This document shows positions 42,098-51,350 of a stretch of 64,000 nucleotides of DNA, one piece after another. Numbering within the stretch: the first letter of the stretch is position 1; every line of letters begins with the position of its first letter. A program made the translations under genes and the position numbers. This stretch comes from DAOVRD01 sp964521715 (GTDB taxonomy: Bacteria; Planctomycetota; Brocadiia; SM23-32), in assembly GCA_964521715.1 (NCBI GenBank), contig CAZFSS010000001.1:186001-250000 (forward strand), in the 5' to 3' direction. The notes beneath the pieces are model-generated. The model made no database searches. It was given only the letters and a program-made list of their open reading frames with translations, and had not been told where the DNA came from.

Positions 42098-45000
42098 TCA
42101 CGGAGCGTCAGGCGTCTGCGGCCCCGCCTGCTTCGTCATCCTGCGTTCAAAGATGGAATAGACTACCGGCACGAAGACCAGCGTGATCAGCGTTGCGCTC
42201 AGCAGCCCGCCGATGACGGCCCGCGCCAGAGGGGCCTGGGCCTCTCCGCCTTCACCGAGCCCCAGCGCCAATGGGATGAGGCCGCACACGGTCGTCAGGG
42301 CTGTCATCAGAATCGGACGCAGGCGCCGTCGTCCCGCCTCCTCGATCGCCTCGCGCAGCGGCATCTTGTCGCGGCGGCGCAGGAGGTTGGTATAGTCCAC
42401 CAGGAGAATGGCGTTGTTGACGACTATCCCCGCCAGCATGACGCAGCCGATGAAGGACTGGATGTTGAAGGTCGTGTTGGTGAGGAAGAGCATGAGGGTG
42501 ACGCCGATGGCGGCGAGCGGCACGGAGAACATCACCACGAACGGGTCGCGTAGCGATTCATACAGGCACGCCATGACCATGTAGACGAGCACGAGCGCCA
42601 GGACGAAGCCCAGTGCCAGTTCGCGAAACGCCTTCTGTTGTTCCTCATACTCGCCGCCGAAACCCACCGTGAAATCCCTCGGCGTGGGCACGGAGCGAAG
42701 CCTCTGGCGGACGTCCGCGATGATGGACCCTATGTCGCGGCCATGGATGTTTGCCCGCACCGTGACGATGCGTTCCTGATCCTTGCGCTCGATGCGGACG
42801 GGGCCGGATCGCGGTTGCACGGACACGATGTTGCGCAGCACGACGGGTTGACCTTCGGCGTTCGTGATCGTCAGGTCGAGGATCTCGCGCAGCGCTCGCT
42901 GCTCGGCCTCCTTGAGCTTCACGAGGATGGGGAATTCGTCGCCTCCCTCGCGGTAATAGCCGGCGCGCGTCCCGGAAACCAGGGTCTGGAGCGCGTCGCC
43001 CACCTGGCGCACGCTCACCTTCATCGCTTCGGCCTTGAGGCGGTCAACGGCGATGAGGCGCTCGGGCGCGCCCACGTCCCGGCTGATGTCGGCGTCGGTG
43101 ACGCCGGGGACGCCCTCCACGATCTGCTCCACCCTCTGTGCCATGGCGTCCGCCGTCTCCAGGTCGAAGCCCCGTATCTCCACTTCCACGCGCTCGGTCC
43201 CGGAGCTGATCTGACGCAGCAGGAACAGGCCCTGGCCCGCCCGCGTGCGGATCGTCGCGCCGGGAATGGCCGCCAGCTTCTGCCGCAGGACCTGGGCGAT
43301 GTCCTCGCTCGAGCGCGTCCGCTCGCGCTGCGGCTTCAGGGCGATGCGCAGGCTGCCGGTGTAGGACCCGCCGCCGCCCCACCCTGAGCCGCCGATGCTC
43401 GTCACCACGCTGGAGAGCTCCGGCACTTCGCGCGAGACGATGGCCTCGATCGGGCCGAAAGTCCGATCCACGACCGCCAGCCGCGTGCCGACCTCCATTT
43501 CCACGTCAACGCGCACCTGGCCCTCGTCGCTTTGCGGCATCAGTTCGACGCCGATGAGCGGGATCAGGGCGAGACTGCCCGCGAACAGCATTGCGGCAAG
43601 GACCACTACGAGCGCTCGGTGGGCGAGGGCGAGGTGCAGGATGCGTTTGTAGCTGTTCTCGATGCTTGCAACAAAGGCGCCGCTGATGCGGAAGACCTTG
43701 TGGCCCAGGCTCTCGTGCTCCGTGCGCGCCAGGCCGGTGACGTGCAGGAAGCGCGAGGCCAGCATGGGAACCAGGGTGAGCGCCACGCCCAGGGAGCAGA
43801 GCAGGGCGAAACTGACCACGTAGGCCAGTTGTCTGAACATGACCCCCGCCATCCCGCGAACGAAGAACAGGGGGAGGAAGACGACAAGCGTGGTCAGCGT
43901 GCTGGCAACGATGGCCGCAGTGACCTCCTCGGCGCCGTTCACGGCGGCCGCTTCAGCGTCCTCGCCCGCCTCCCGCATCCGGTAGATGTTCTCCACCACG
44001 ACGATGGAGTTATCGACCAGCATTCCGACCCCGAGCGCCAGGCCGCCAAGGGTCATGATGTTCAGCGTGAACCCGCCGAAATAGACCAATCCAAAGGTGG
44101 CAATTATGGAGATCGGTATCGCGGCGCCGACGATCGCCGTGGAGCGGATGCTGCGCAGGAACAAGAGCAGCACGAGAATGGCGAACAGGCCGCCGTAGAG
44201 CGCGGCCGAAGCCACGTTCGAGATCGAGCGCTGGATGTAGTCGGATGTGTCGATGATCGGCGTGATGCGGATCTGGGGGATGTCTTCGTTGATCCTGGCT
44301 ATCTCCTGGAGCACGCGCCGCGCCACCTCCACGGTGTTGGTGCCGGACTGCTTGTTCACTGAGAGGTGAATGCCGGGCTGGCCGTTCACCCGCACGATGC
44401 GCGTGACCTTCTGCCACTTGTCCGCGACGTCGGCCACGTCGCCCAGGCGCACGTTCGCCCCGCTGCGCACGGCAACCGTCGTGTCGCGCAGTTCATCCAG
44501 GTTCGTGTACTCGCCCGGCGTGCGGAGGATGAGCTCGTAATTGCCCGCTTCGATGACGCCGGCGGGAAGCGCGATGTTCGCGCTCTCGACGGCGGCGATC
44601 AACTGGTCGAGCGGGATTCCCAGCGCCTTGAGCTTGTCCGGATCGAGGTCGACGTGGATCTCCCTCTCCAGCCCTCCCCACACGTCCAGCGCTGCCACGC
44701 CGGGCACGCGCTCCATGCGGTACTTGACGACGTCGTCAATGGTGCGCCGCATCTGCACGGGGTCGAGGCGGCTGGAGGCCCCCAGAATGAGGATGGGGAA
44801 GCTTGCAGGATCGAACTTCCGCAGCGCCGGCCGGTCCACGTCCTCCGGCAGGCGCGGGATCACGCGGTCCAGGCGGTCCCGGACGTCGTTCGTCGCCGCG
44901 TCGAGGTCCGTGCCCCACGAGAACATCACGCGGACGTTGCTCGCTCCTTCCGAGGATGTGGACGAGACGGTCTCCACGCCGGGCACGGCGCTCATCGCCT

Positions 45001-45205
45001 CTTCGATAGGACGGGTCACCAGCTCCTCGATCTCCTGGGGGCTGGCGTTCTCGTAGGACGTCGAGATGCTCAACGTGGGATACGTGATGTCCGGCATCAG
45101 GTCTATCGGCAGGCGGCTCAGGGACACGGCGCCGATGATGAGCGCGATGAGAGTGACCATGACCGTGAAGACAGGCCGGCGGACGGAGAACTTCAAGACG
45201 CTCAT
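42098..45205 (-). CDS. RND-family efflux pump (HAE1/AcrB-like)
   Basis: A 1035-residue inner-membrane pump with the classic layout of two six-helix bundles and two large periplasmic loops. The start ([14 protein letters not shown]) and [10 protein letters not shown] are typical. [16 protein letters not shown] in helix 4 keeps one Asp of the proton relay, while the second Asp of AcrB is Asn here, as in many HAE1-like pumps. [15 protein letters not shown] is the equivalent region of the second half. Its start overlaps the adaptor gene stop by four bases. The substrate is unknown; drugs or cell-envelope lipids are both possible. Confidence 0.93.
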   Translation of the reverse strand: MSVLKFSVRRPVFTVMVTLIALIIGAVSLSRLPIDLMPDITYPTLSISTSYENASPQEIEELVTRPIEEAMSAVPGVETVSSTSSEGASNVRVMFSWGTDLDAATNDVRDRLDRVIPRLPEDVDRPALRKFDPASFPILILGASSRLDPVQMRRTIDDVVKYRMERVPGVAALDVWGGLEREIHVDLDPDKLKALGIPLDQLIAAVESANIALPAGVIEAGNYELILRTPGEYTNLDELRDTTVAVRSGANVRLGDVADVADKWQKVTRIVRVNGQPGIHLSVNKQSGTNTVEVARRVLQEIARINEDIPQIRITPIIDTSDYIQRSISNVASAALYGGLFAILVLLLFLRSIRSTAIVGAAIPISIIATFGLVYFGGFTLNIMTLGGLALGVGMLVDNSIVVVENIYRMREAGEDAEAAAVNGAEEVTAAIVASTLTTLVVFLPLFFVRGMAGVMFRQLAYVVSFALLCSLGVALTLVPMLASRFLHVTGLARTEHESLGHKVFRISGAFVASIENSYKRILHLALAHRALVVVLAAMLFAGSLALIPLIGVELMPQSDEGQVRVDVEMEVGTRLAVVDRTFGPIEAIVSREVPELSSVVTSIGGSGWGGGGSYTGSLRIALKPQRERTRSSEDIAQVLRQKLAAIPGATIRTRAGQGLFLLRQISSGTERVEVEIRGFDLETADAMAQRVEQIVEGVPGVTDADISRDVGAPERLIAVDRLKAEAMKVSVRQVGDALQTLVSGTRAGYYREGGDEFPILVKLKEAEQRALREILDLTITNAEGQPVVLRNIVSVQPRSGPVRIERKDQERIVTVRANIHGRDIGSIIADVRQRLRSVPTPRDFTVGFGGEYEEQQKAFRELALGFVLALVLVYMVMACLYESLRDPFVVMFSVPLAAIGVTLMLFLTNTTFNIQSFIGCVMLAGIVVNNAILLVDYTNLLRRRDKMPLREAIEEAGRRRLRPILMTALTTVCGLIPLALGLGEGGEAQAPLARAVIGGLLSATLITLVFVPVVYSIFERRMTKQAGPQTPDAP

Positions 45206-46503
45206 GGCCGCGCTCCGGTTTGGCCCGGGCCGCCTTCCGCCGCGCCCGTCTGCGGAGTTGCCACCTGCTGCGGAGCAGGCGCCGCCTGCGCACCTGCCGC
45301 CGTCTGCGGACCTGCCGCGCCGGCGGGGGACGCCTCAGGCGATGCGGGGGCCAGGATGATGGCTGAGCCGTCCTCCAGAAGGTGATGGCCCAGGATCACA
45401 ACGGGCCCCTCCAGCGGAGGCTCGACCACTTCCGCCAGTTCGCCGTTCACGATGCCCACCGTGGTGGGCACAAACTGGACGTCCATCCGCTGAGTGTTCG
45501 CAACGAAGACCCCCTGCTGCCCGTTGCGCCTCGCCAGCGCGGAAGCAGGAACCACGGTGGCGTCATCGCGCCGCTCCAACTCGATCTGGACCCGGACGAA
45601 CATGCCCGGCTTGAGGGCGTGGTCTGCATTCGGGACATCCAGCTCGACGCGTGCCTGCCGGGATGTCTCCCTCAAGAGGGGCGCGATGCGTGCGACCGTT
45701 CCGGAGAACTGCCTGTCGGGGTATGCATCCGTGGCGATCGCGGCCTTCTGCCCGACATGCACTTTGACATAGTCGCGCTCGATCACGTGCATCACGGCGA
45801 TGAGCGAGTCCACGTCCAGCACGGAGACGATCGCGTCGTTGGCACGGAGCATGGTGCCTTCGTCCATGAACCGTTCGCCGATTACCCTCGCTCCCTGTCC
45901 GTCTTCCCACGATGCCCGGATCTGGGTATAAGACAGCCGGACCTCAGCCGCTTTCAGGCCGGCATCGTTCTGCGCCACCTGGGCCAGGGAGACGTTGTAC
46001 TTGGCGTCGCAGGCCTTGTAGCGCGCCTCGGCCTCGTCCAGTTCGGACTCGGAAGCGATCTTCTTCTCGCGCAGGGCCGTTGCTCTCTCGAACTCCCGCT
46101 TGGCGACGTCCAGCGCGCTGCTGGACTCGGCCACGTTCGCCTTTGCGACCTCCAGCGCCGCCCGCGCCTCCTCGACCTGTTGGGCGTATTCCTGGCTGTC
46201 CAGCACCGCAATCAGGTCATCCCTCTGGACGCTGTCTCCGATGTTGACGAGCAGCTTCTCCAGACGACCGGGCACCTTCGGCGCCACCGTGAACTGAGAC
46301 CGGGGCAGCAGCGAGCCCGTGAACTCCCCCACGTCGCGGATGGTCATCTTCCGAACGGGCGTCACTTCGACTGCCACGGCCGCCTGACGCCGCGGGGCGC
46401 CAGGACCCTCCGCCGCAGCGGTGACCTTCCGGTAGACGTGCCAGCCGAAGGCGCCAAGAATCCCCAGTGCCACGAGTATCGCGAAGCCCCTTTTCACGCC
46501 CAT
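45202..46503 (-). CDS. RND efflux periplasmic adaptor (membrane fusion protein)
   Basis: A 433-residue adaptor joining the RND pump to the TolC channel. It has an N-terminal membrane anchor, a lipoyl/biotinyl-like half-motif (VAPKVPGRLEKLLVNIGDSV), a long coiled-coil hairpin (about residues 95-180), a second lipoyl half and beta-barrel (FVRVQIELERRDDATVVPASAL). The C-terminal ~45 residues are Ala/Pro/Gln-rich and probably disordered. GGAGG precedes the ATG. It is the first gene of the operon, with a palindromic operator candidate about 150 bases upstream. Confidence 0.92.
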   Translation of the reverse strand: MGVKRGFAILVALGILGAFGWHVYRKVTAAAEGPGAPRRQAAVAVEVTPVRKMTIRDVGEFTGSLLPRSQFTVAPKVPGRLEKLLVNIGDSVQRDDLIAVLDSQEYAQQVEEARAALEVAKANVAESSSALDVAKREFERATALREKKIASESELDEAEARYKACDAKYNVSLAQVAQNDAGLKAAEVRLSYTQIRASWEDGQGARVIGERFMDEGTMLRANDAIVSVLDVDSLIAVMHVIERDYVKVHVGQKAAIATDAYPDRQFSGTVARIAPLLRETSRQARVELDVPNADHALKPGMFVRVQIELERRDDATVVPASALARRNGQQGVFVANTQRMDVQFVPTTVGIVNGELAEVVEPPLEGPVVILGHHLLEDGSAIILAPASPEASPAGAAGPQTAAGAQAAPAPQQVATPQTGAAEGGPGQTGARP

Positions 46504-46647
46504 ACTCCTCCAATGCGGACGCGCCTGCCCTTACGCCACACCATGCGCGCACGCTCCGTCTGCACAGCTCTGGCGGCTTGTGTGGTCTGCTGCCGTCTGA
46601 GCCCTCTCGGCGTCGTTCGGCCCCCGCCGGAGGGACCGAATAGAAGC

Positions 46648-46678
46648 GACCGGTCGGTTCTGGTAGCACCGACCGGTC
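46648..46678. promoter_or_regulatory. Palindromic operator upstream of efflux operon
   Basis: GACCGGTCGGT (46648-46658) and ACCGACCGGTC (46668-46678) form an 11-base perfect inverted repeat with a 9-base spacer. Each arm contains the palindrome GACCGGTC, so this may be two adjacent operator sites. The sequence type resembles TetR/AcrR-family operators that commonly control RND pumps. No regulator gene is present in the window next to it. Confidence 0.55.
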
Positions 46679-46719
46679 AGTCCCATGCTACAGCCGGGGG
46701 CCGCAGCCGTCAAACGGCC

Positions 46720-47979
46720 CTATTCGTCGCTGCGCTTCAGCTCATCGAACACGACCTGGCCGAACTCGGTGGGTTCGTAGTCCCAGTTGCGGATGAGCGT
46801 CGGACCGGCGGCAGGATGCAGGTCCCACGCTGTCCAGGACAACTGCTTGTTCTCGCGCAGGCAGCGCACCATCCTGGGGAGGAAATCGTCCTGGCCGCGG
46901 CCCGGGCCGCCGCCGCCCCATTCGCCTATCAGGACGGGCACCTGACGGCTGGGCGTGAGGAACGCGTTCTCCCAGCTCAGCTCCGGCTTCCAATCCTTGC
47001 CGGAGTAGACGTGGCTGTCATAGACGATGTTCTCGCCCTTTATGGCATAGCCCTCGAGGACGCCGGCCAGGTCGTAGCCCCAGTCGAGGCCGCCGATGAC
47101 GATCAGGTTCTCTGTCGCGCCGGCGGCCCGCACGGCGTCGTAGAGCTCCTGGTGGCCGACGGCGCGGCAGCGCACGGTGGTCCTGATCCGCTGGATGGGC
47201 TGGGTGGGGTCGTGCCTTCCCTGAGGCGGGACCTATTCCTCGAGCACGCCGCCGTTGAGCCAGACGTCCCAGGACACGTCGTACGGTTCGTTGTAGAGGC
47301 CCATGAGCACGGCCGGGTGGTTGGCGTAGCGCTGGCCGAGGGCGCGCCAGAACAGGAGTGAACCGGGATCGGGCATCCGGTGCTGGCCGATGTACTGGCC
47401 CCAGACGGCGAGGTTGTTCCAGTGCAGGTCGAGCAGGATGTAGGCCCCGCGTTTGGCGGCGCCGACGACCATGGCGTCGACGATCTCGCGGTAGCGCGCG
47501 CCGCCGTCCGTCTGCGTGGGCGACCGGCCGAACCAGCGGTCCTGGCTGAGCGGGACGCGGACGATGTTGCAGCCCCAGTCGTCGATCGCGACTTCGAGGG
47601 AGCGCAGGACGTTCTCTCCCTCGTCCGTCCACTCAAGGCTGGCGATGTTGACGCCGCGCAGCCGGACGGGCCGCCCGTCCGGTCCGACGATGCGATTGCC
47701 CTGCGTGCGCAGGGGCGGCGGCGTGCCCGGCGGCTGGAGCGCCGATCGGTCCTCGAGCGGCTCTATGGTGGGGGCGGGCTCGGCCGCTTCTTGAGTCGTG
47801 TCGATGACGACGTACGTGATGGGCGGGTGCCTGAGGGCCTCGATCCTGGCGGCGGCATCGGACCGGGCGCCGCCATCCACACAACCGCCCAGAAGGAGCG
47901 TGCTCAGGAGCAGGCCGGCCGCCAATGCTGCGGCTTGTGCTCCTCGTCGAGACTGCGTCCAGGTTCGGCTGATACTCAT
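46720..47979 (-). pseudogene. GH5-like endoglucanase lipoprotein interrupted by in-frame TAG
   Basis: The gene encodes a GH5-type cellulase with a lipoprotein signal (LLLGGC) and a linker, then RLRGVNIASLEW, DLHWNN and YNEPYDVSW with the acid/base Glu (residue 231). A TAG at 47235-47233 stops translation after residue 248. The same frame continues without other stops through HQELYDAVRAAG, IGGLDWGYDL, DSHVYSG and LIGEWGG, whose Glu would be the nucleophile (codon ~353), to 46720. The TAG separates the two catalytic Glu residues, so the truncated product should be inactive. It may be a nonsense mutation (CAG or GAG to TAG) or a sequencing error. ATG at 47979 has GGAGGA upstream. Confidence 0.8.
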
Positions 47980-48270
47980 CTGCTCCTCCGTCCATGCTCG
48001 GGTATGCCCATGCGGCCCGCCGGCATCGTCCCGCGGGTGCATGACCGGCGGCCGAGGATAAGCGCTCCGCGCCCATGGCGTCAAGCCCATTCCGGACGAA
48101 CGGACGGCCTGGACCGGTGCCTCCGAAAGGCCGAAGCGCGGACGGCGCCGACGCCGGCAAGCCTGCGGGCGGCCCGGGAAGAGGGCCGCTTTGGCTTGAC
48201 TCCGGCGCAGGCGTAAGGTAGGCTGCGGGCCATCGTCTGTGCGGAAACATGCCCCGCAAGGAGAGCAAGC

Positions 48271-48693
48271 ATGACGAGGAGAATGTTGTTTGTTGCGTTG
48301 GGGATGCTGCTGGCTGCGGCCCTTCTGACCGGATGCGCCCATCTGGGATCCGGGGGGCCGAGTGACGAGGAGCTGGCCCTTCAGCTGCTGAGGGACTACG
48401 AGGCGGCCATTTCGGCCTACGACGCCGATGCGGCCATGGCCCTGCTGGCGGACGACTACGTGGGCTGGCGCGGCAGCGGCAGGGAGGGCATCACCCGCCT
48501 GGTGGACATGATGAAGGAGCGCGACTCGGTGATGGAGCTTGACCTGAGCAGTGCAGTCGTGACCGTTGAGGGCGATGCCGCCCGTGTCTCCGGCGTGGTG
48601 AGCCACATGGGACAGTGGGAGATGCGGTCGACCTACGTGCTCTCCCGGTCTGACGGGGGCTGGAAGATCAAGACCGTGGAGAGGGAGGAATAG
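48271..48693 (+). CDS. NTF2-like (SnoaL/DUF4440-type) lipoprotein
   Basis: A 140-residue lipoprotein with signal ending LLTGC. The remainder is a single NTF2-like alpha-beta cone: a helix (LALQLLRDYEAAISAYDADAA) with LLADDYVGW and then a curved sheet (ARVSGVVSHMG, TYVLSRSDGGWKIKTVE). Such domains bind small ligands or act as accessory folds; no catalytic residues are identifiable. The gene stands alone between two minus-strand genes, pointing outward from the GH5 gene. Confidence 0.75.
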   Translation: MTRRMLFVALGMLLAAALLTGCAHLGSGGPSDEELALQLLRDYEAAISAYDADAAMALLADDYVGWRGSGREGITRLVDMMKERDSVMELDLSSAVVTVEGDAARVSGVVSHMGQWEMRSTYVLSRSDGGWKIKTVEREE

Positions 48694-48769
48694 GCCGCTG
48701 CGCTGATCCGGCGCGGGGCTTCGCCATTCGACCGTCAGGGCTGTGGAGCCACCGGAGGCCGCGGGGCGC

Positions 48770-51109
48770 TCAGAACTCCGGCGAGTTTTGGAGGTGCGTC
48801 TGCTGCGTCAGGACCTCTTCCGGCGTGAGGCCCCGCTGGCGCATGTGCAGCACTTCCAGCGCGGTCACGCTGTAGAGCAGCGGATAGCGCTCGCGCCGGT
48901 GCAGCAGCACCTCCCGCAGGAATCCGCTCAGGATGTCCCAGTGCATGTCGTGGGCGATGCGGATGGGGACCGTGCTGCTCGGCCAATCATGCCCGTTCAG
49001 CTCGAAGACCTTCTCGGGCTGGTGGAAGTACCAGGAGTCGAGCGACTCGACGAAGGCATTCACTCCTTCCTCTACGGTGTCCGCCTCGTACTCGTAGCCC
49101 AGGTCGCCGCGCACGTCCCAGCTTGCGACGGGGCTGTCGCCGAGGAAGTGATAGGGCGGTGCGTAATAGTCGGCGCTGGCCTTCTCCACGGCCCGCCAGT
49201 CGTAATCGACGTTGCTGGCCCAGAACGCCTCGCGCGTGACCTCGCGCAGTTCCTGCCGGCTGATGAGGGGATCGCCTTCCCTGCGGAAGCCGCCCCCGCC
49301 GCTTTTCCAGTGGTAGATCCGGTCGCAGCCCATGATGTTGGCGTGCAGCCAGTTGGTGCAGCCGCCGCAGTCCAGGCGCACCTCGTCGGCCGTGCGGCTC
49401 CAGAGAGCCTGGCCGTCGGGGTTGTGGTGTAAGGAGTGATTCTCGAACTCGCAGCCGCGGTCGAAGCAGCGTTGCAGCAGCATCGTGGCGTACTGGAAGT
49501 CGTGCCGCGACAGGGCCGCGACGTACATGCGCGGCGCCCACCGCACGTCCTGCGCGGCCAGCTCCTCGATCAGCCCGACGAACCGCTCCAGGGACTCGAT
49601 GGTCGTGCAGTCGTCGAACGAGACGTGCAGGTAGCGGGGCTTGCCGTACGTATCGGCCGGCGGGGGAGGGGGGGCCGGCGCGGGACGCGCCAGCACGGCG
49701 GGCGCCGCCCCGAGCTTCGCCAGGGCGGCCTTCATGGCCTGGAACGTGGCGGATTCCCCTTCTGTCTCGAAGGCAGCCGTCAGCGGCGCCAGGGAGTCCG
49801 CTGAGCCGAGCCTGCCCAACAGCTTGGCGGCCAGCCGCCGCACGGCGGCGTCTTCGTGCCCGAGCGCCTCGTGCAGCCTGTCCAGCCCGAGGCCGTCCCC
49901 CAGCGCGGCGATGGCGAAGGCCAGATGCAGGCGCAGGTGGAAGTAGTCCGGCGGCCCGGCGAATCGGGCGTAGGCGGCCTTCAGATCCGGCAGCACGCTC
50001 GGATCGCCCAGTTCGGCCACGGCCTCGGCCGCCAGGTGGAAGACGCGATGGTTGTCGAAGGCGGCGACGTGGCCGGTTTCTGCCTCAATCTCGCGCGGCA
50101 TCAGGAAGTGGTCGGTCAGCAGCCGGGCGGCGTCGGGCGGGCGAAGCTTCCGCAGGCCGGCCACGATCAGGCGCCTCTGCTCGCGCCAGGTGCTGGACTC
50201 GATCGCGTCGCGCAGGAGGGGAGCGACGTCCCGGCCGCCGTGCAGCACCAGGAGGTTCAGCGCCTCCATCCGGATGAAGCCGCCCGGATAGTCGAACTTG
50301 TCCGTGGCGAGCTGGACCATCTGTTCGGCGTATACCGGATCGCCCATGATCCGCAGCGCGCGGGCGGCGAACAGGCCCGGGCTGTCCTCGCCGAATGCCT
50401 CGCACTCGCGCGCTATTTGCAGCAGGTCGGGCGTGGCCTTCTTCAGGTCCATCAGGATTGCGCACTTGGCGGCCATCTGGAGGACCGGCTTGCTGTGCGA
50501 GCCCTTCAGGATGTCCAGCACGGTCGGCACGCCCGCATCGCTGCCCAGGCGGTGCAGGGCCAGCGCGGCCGCCATGCGGTTGAAGTACTCCTCCTGCCGC
50601 AGGGCGCCGACCTGCTCGGGCCCGCCGCCCATCCAGGGCCCCGTCCGCGTGCCGGGCGCTGCGCTCTGCGGGGCCGGGCCGCCGGCCCGGCCGGGTCCTT
50701 CCTCGCTCTGGGGCTCAGCGGGCGTGAACGCGAGCGCTTCCTTGAGGGCGGGGATGGCCCTCGGGTCGCCCAGCTTCTCCAGCACGGCTATGGCGCCGCG
50801 GCGCACCCACGTGGACTGGTCCTGCATCGCCTCCAGCACGGGGCCGAACGCCGACTCGTCATGCGTGAAGACGAGCTGCGCGATGGCGGCGCTGCGCACG
50901 TGCGGGTCGTCGTCCTTCAGGGCGGCGCAGAAGGTGGGGATGTGCCGCGGCTCGTTCTCCAGCCCGAGGCGGTAGAGGCGGGCGACCTCCGGCCCCCTGT
51001 CCTCGAACGTGAACGTGCGGATCGGGTGGTTGGACGCGAAGGCCAGCCTCTGCGGCGCCAGCCAGAGCGCCAACGCCATCAGCAACAGGAAGGTATGCGC
51101 GCAGTCCAT
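48770..51109 (-). CDS. HEAT-repeat protein fused to polysaccharide deacetylase-like domain
   Basis: A 779-residue secreted protein (signal peptide at residues 1-25). Residues about 30-500 are HEAT-type helical repeats (DPHVRSAAIAQLVF, WVRRGAIAVLEKLGDPRAIP, AVRRLAAKLLGRLGS). After a Pro-rich linker (about 515-525) a polysaccharide-deacetylase (NodB/CE4-like) domain follows: LHVSFDDCTT holds the metal-binding Asp pair and ENHSLHHN the His motif. GGAGG lies 8 bases before the ATG at 51109; the longer upstream frame is not supported. The repeats may tether the enzyme to a protein or polymer partner. Confidence 0.72.
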   Translation of the reverse strand: MDCAHTFLLLMALALWLAPQRLAFASNHPIRTFTFEDRGPEVARLYRLGLENEPRHIPTFCAALKDDDPHVRSAAIAQLVFTHDESAFGPVLEAMQDQSTWVRRGAIAVLEKLGDPRAIPALKEALAFTPAEPQSEEGPGRAGGPAPQSAAPGTRTGPWMGGGPEQVGALRQEEYFNRMAAALALHRLGSDAGVPTVLDILKGSHSKPVLQMAAKCAILMDLKKATPDLLQIARECEAFGEDSPGLFAARALRIMGDPVYAEQMVQLATDKFDYPGGFIRMEALNLLVLHGGRDVAPLLRDAIESSTWREQRRLIVAGLRKLRPPDAARLLTDHFLMPREIEAETGHVAAFDNHRVFHLAAEAVAELGDPSVLPDLKAAYARFAGPPDYFHLRLHLAFAIAALGDGLGLDRLHEALGHEDAAVRRLAAKLLGRLGSADSLAPLTAAFETEGESATFQAMKAALAKLGAAPAVLARPAPAPPPPPADTYGKPRYLHVSFDDCTTIESLERFVGLIEELAAQDVRWAPRMYVAALSRHDFQYATMLLQRCFDRGCEFENHSLHHNPDGQALWSRTADEVRLDCGGCTNWLHANIMGCDRIYHWKSGGGGFRREGDPLISRQELREVTREAFWASNVDYDWRAVEKASADYYAPPYHFLGDSPVASWDVRGDLGYEYEADTVEEGVNAFVESLDSWYFHQPEKVFELNGHDWPSSTVPIRIAHDMHWDILSGFLREVLLHRRERYPLLYSVTALEVLHMRQRGLTPEEVLTQQTHLQNSPEF

Positions 51110-51350
51110 GAGAACGGCCTCCAGGTGACCTGACGTTTGGCAGGCGTCTTTCTGTGCCGAGTGGGGATCGGCCCTGCCATGATGGGGCGCCGCACACGGG
51201 CAGCGCGGACGCCGGCCGGATTCTACCACGGGAGGCCGACGGCAGCAATATGCCCCTGCCCCCTGGTTTGACAGGACTCGGGATCGGGCATAGGATGGGC
51301 CGGCCTGGCGGCGCTTCGCCAGGTGCGAGACGAGCACGGAGGTGGAAAGC

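Noticed and set aside
47233..47235. TAG in the GH5 gene as pyrrolysine
   Set aside because: No pyrrolysine genes are visible, GH5 enzymes are not known to use it, and a point mutation or error is simpler.
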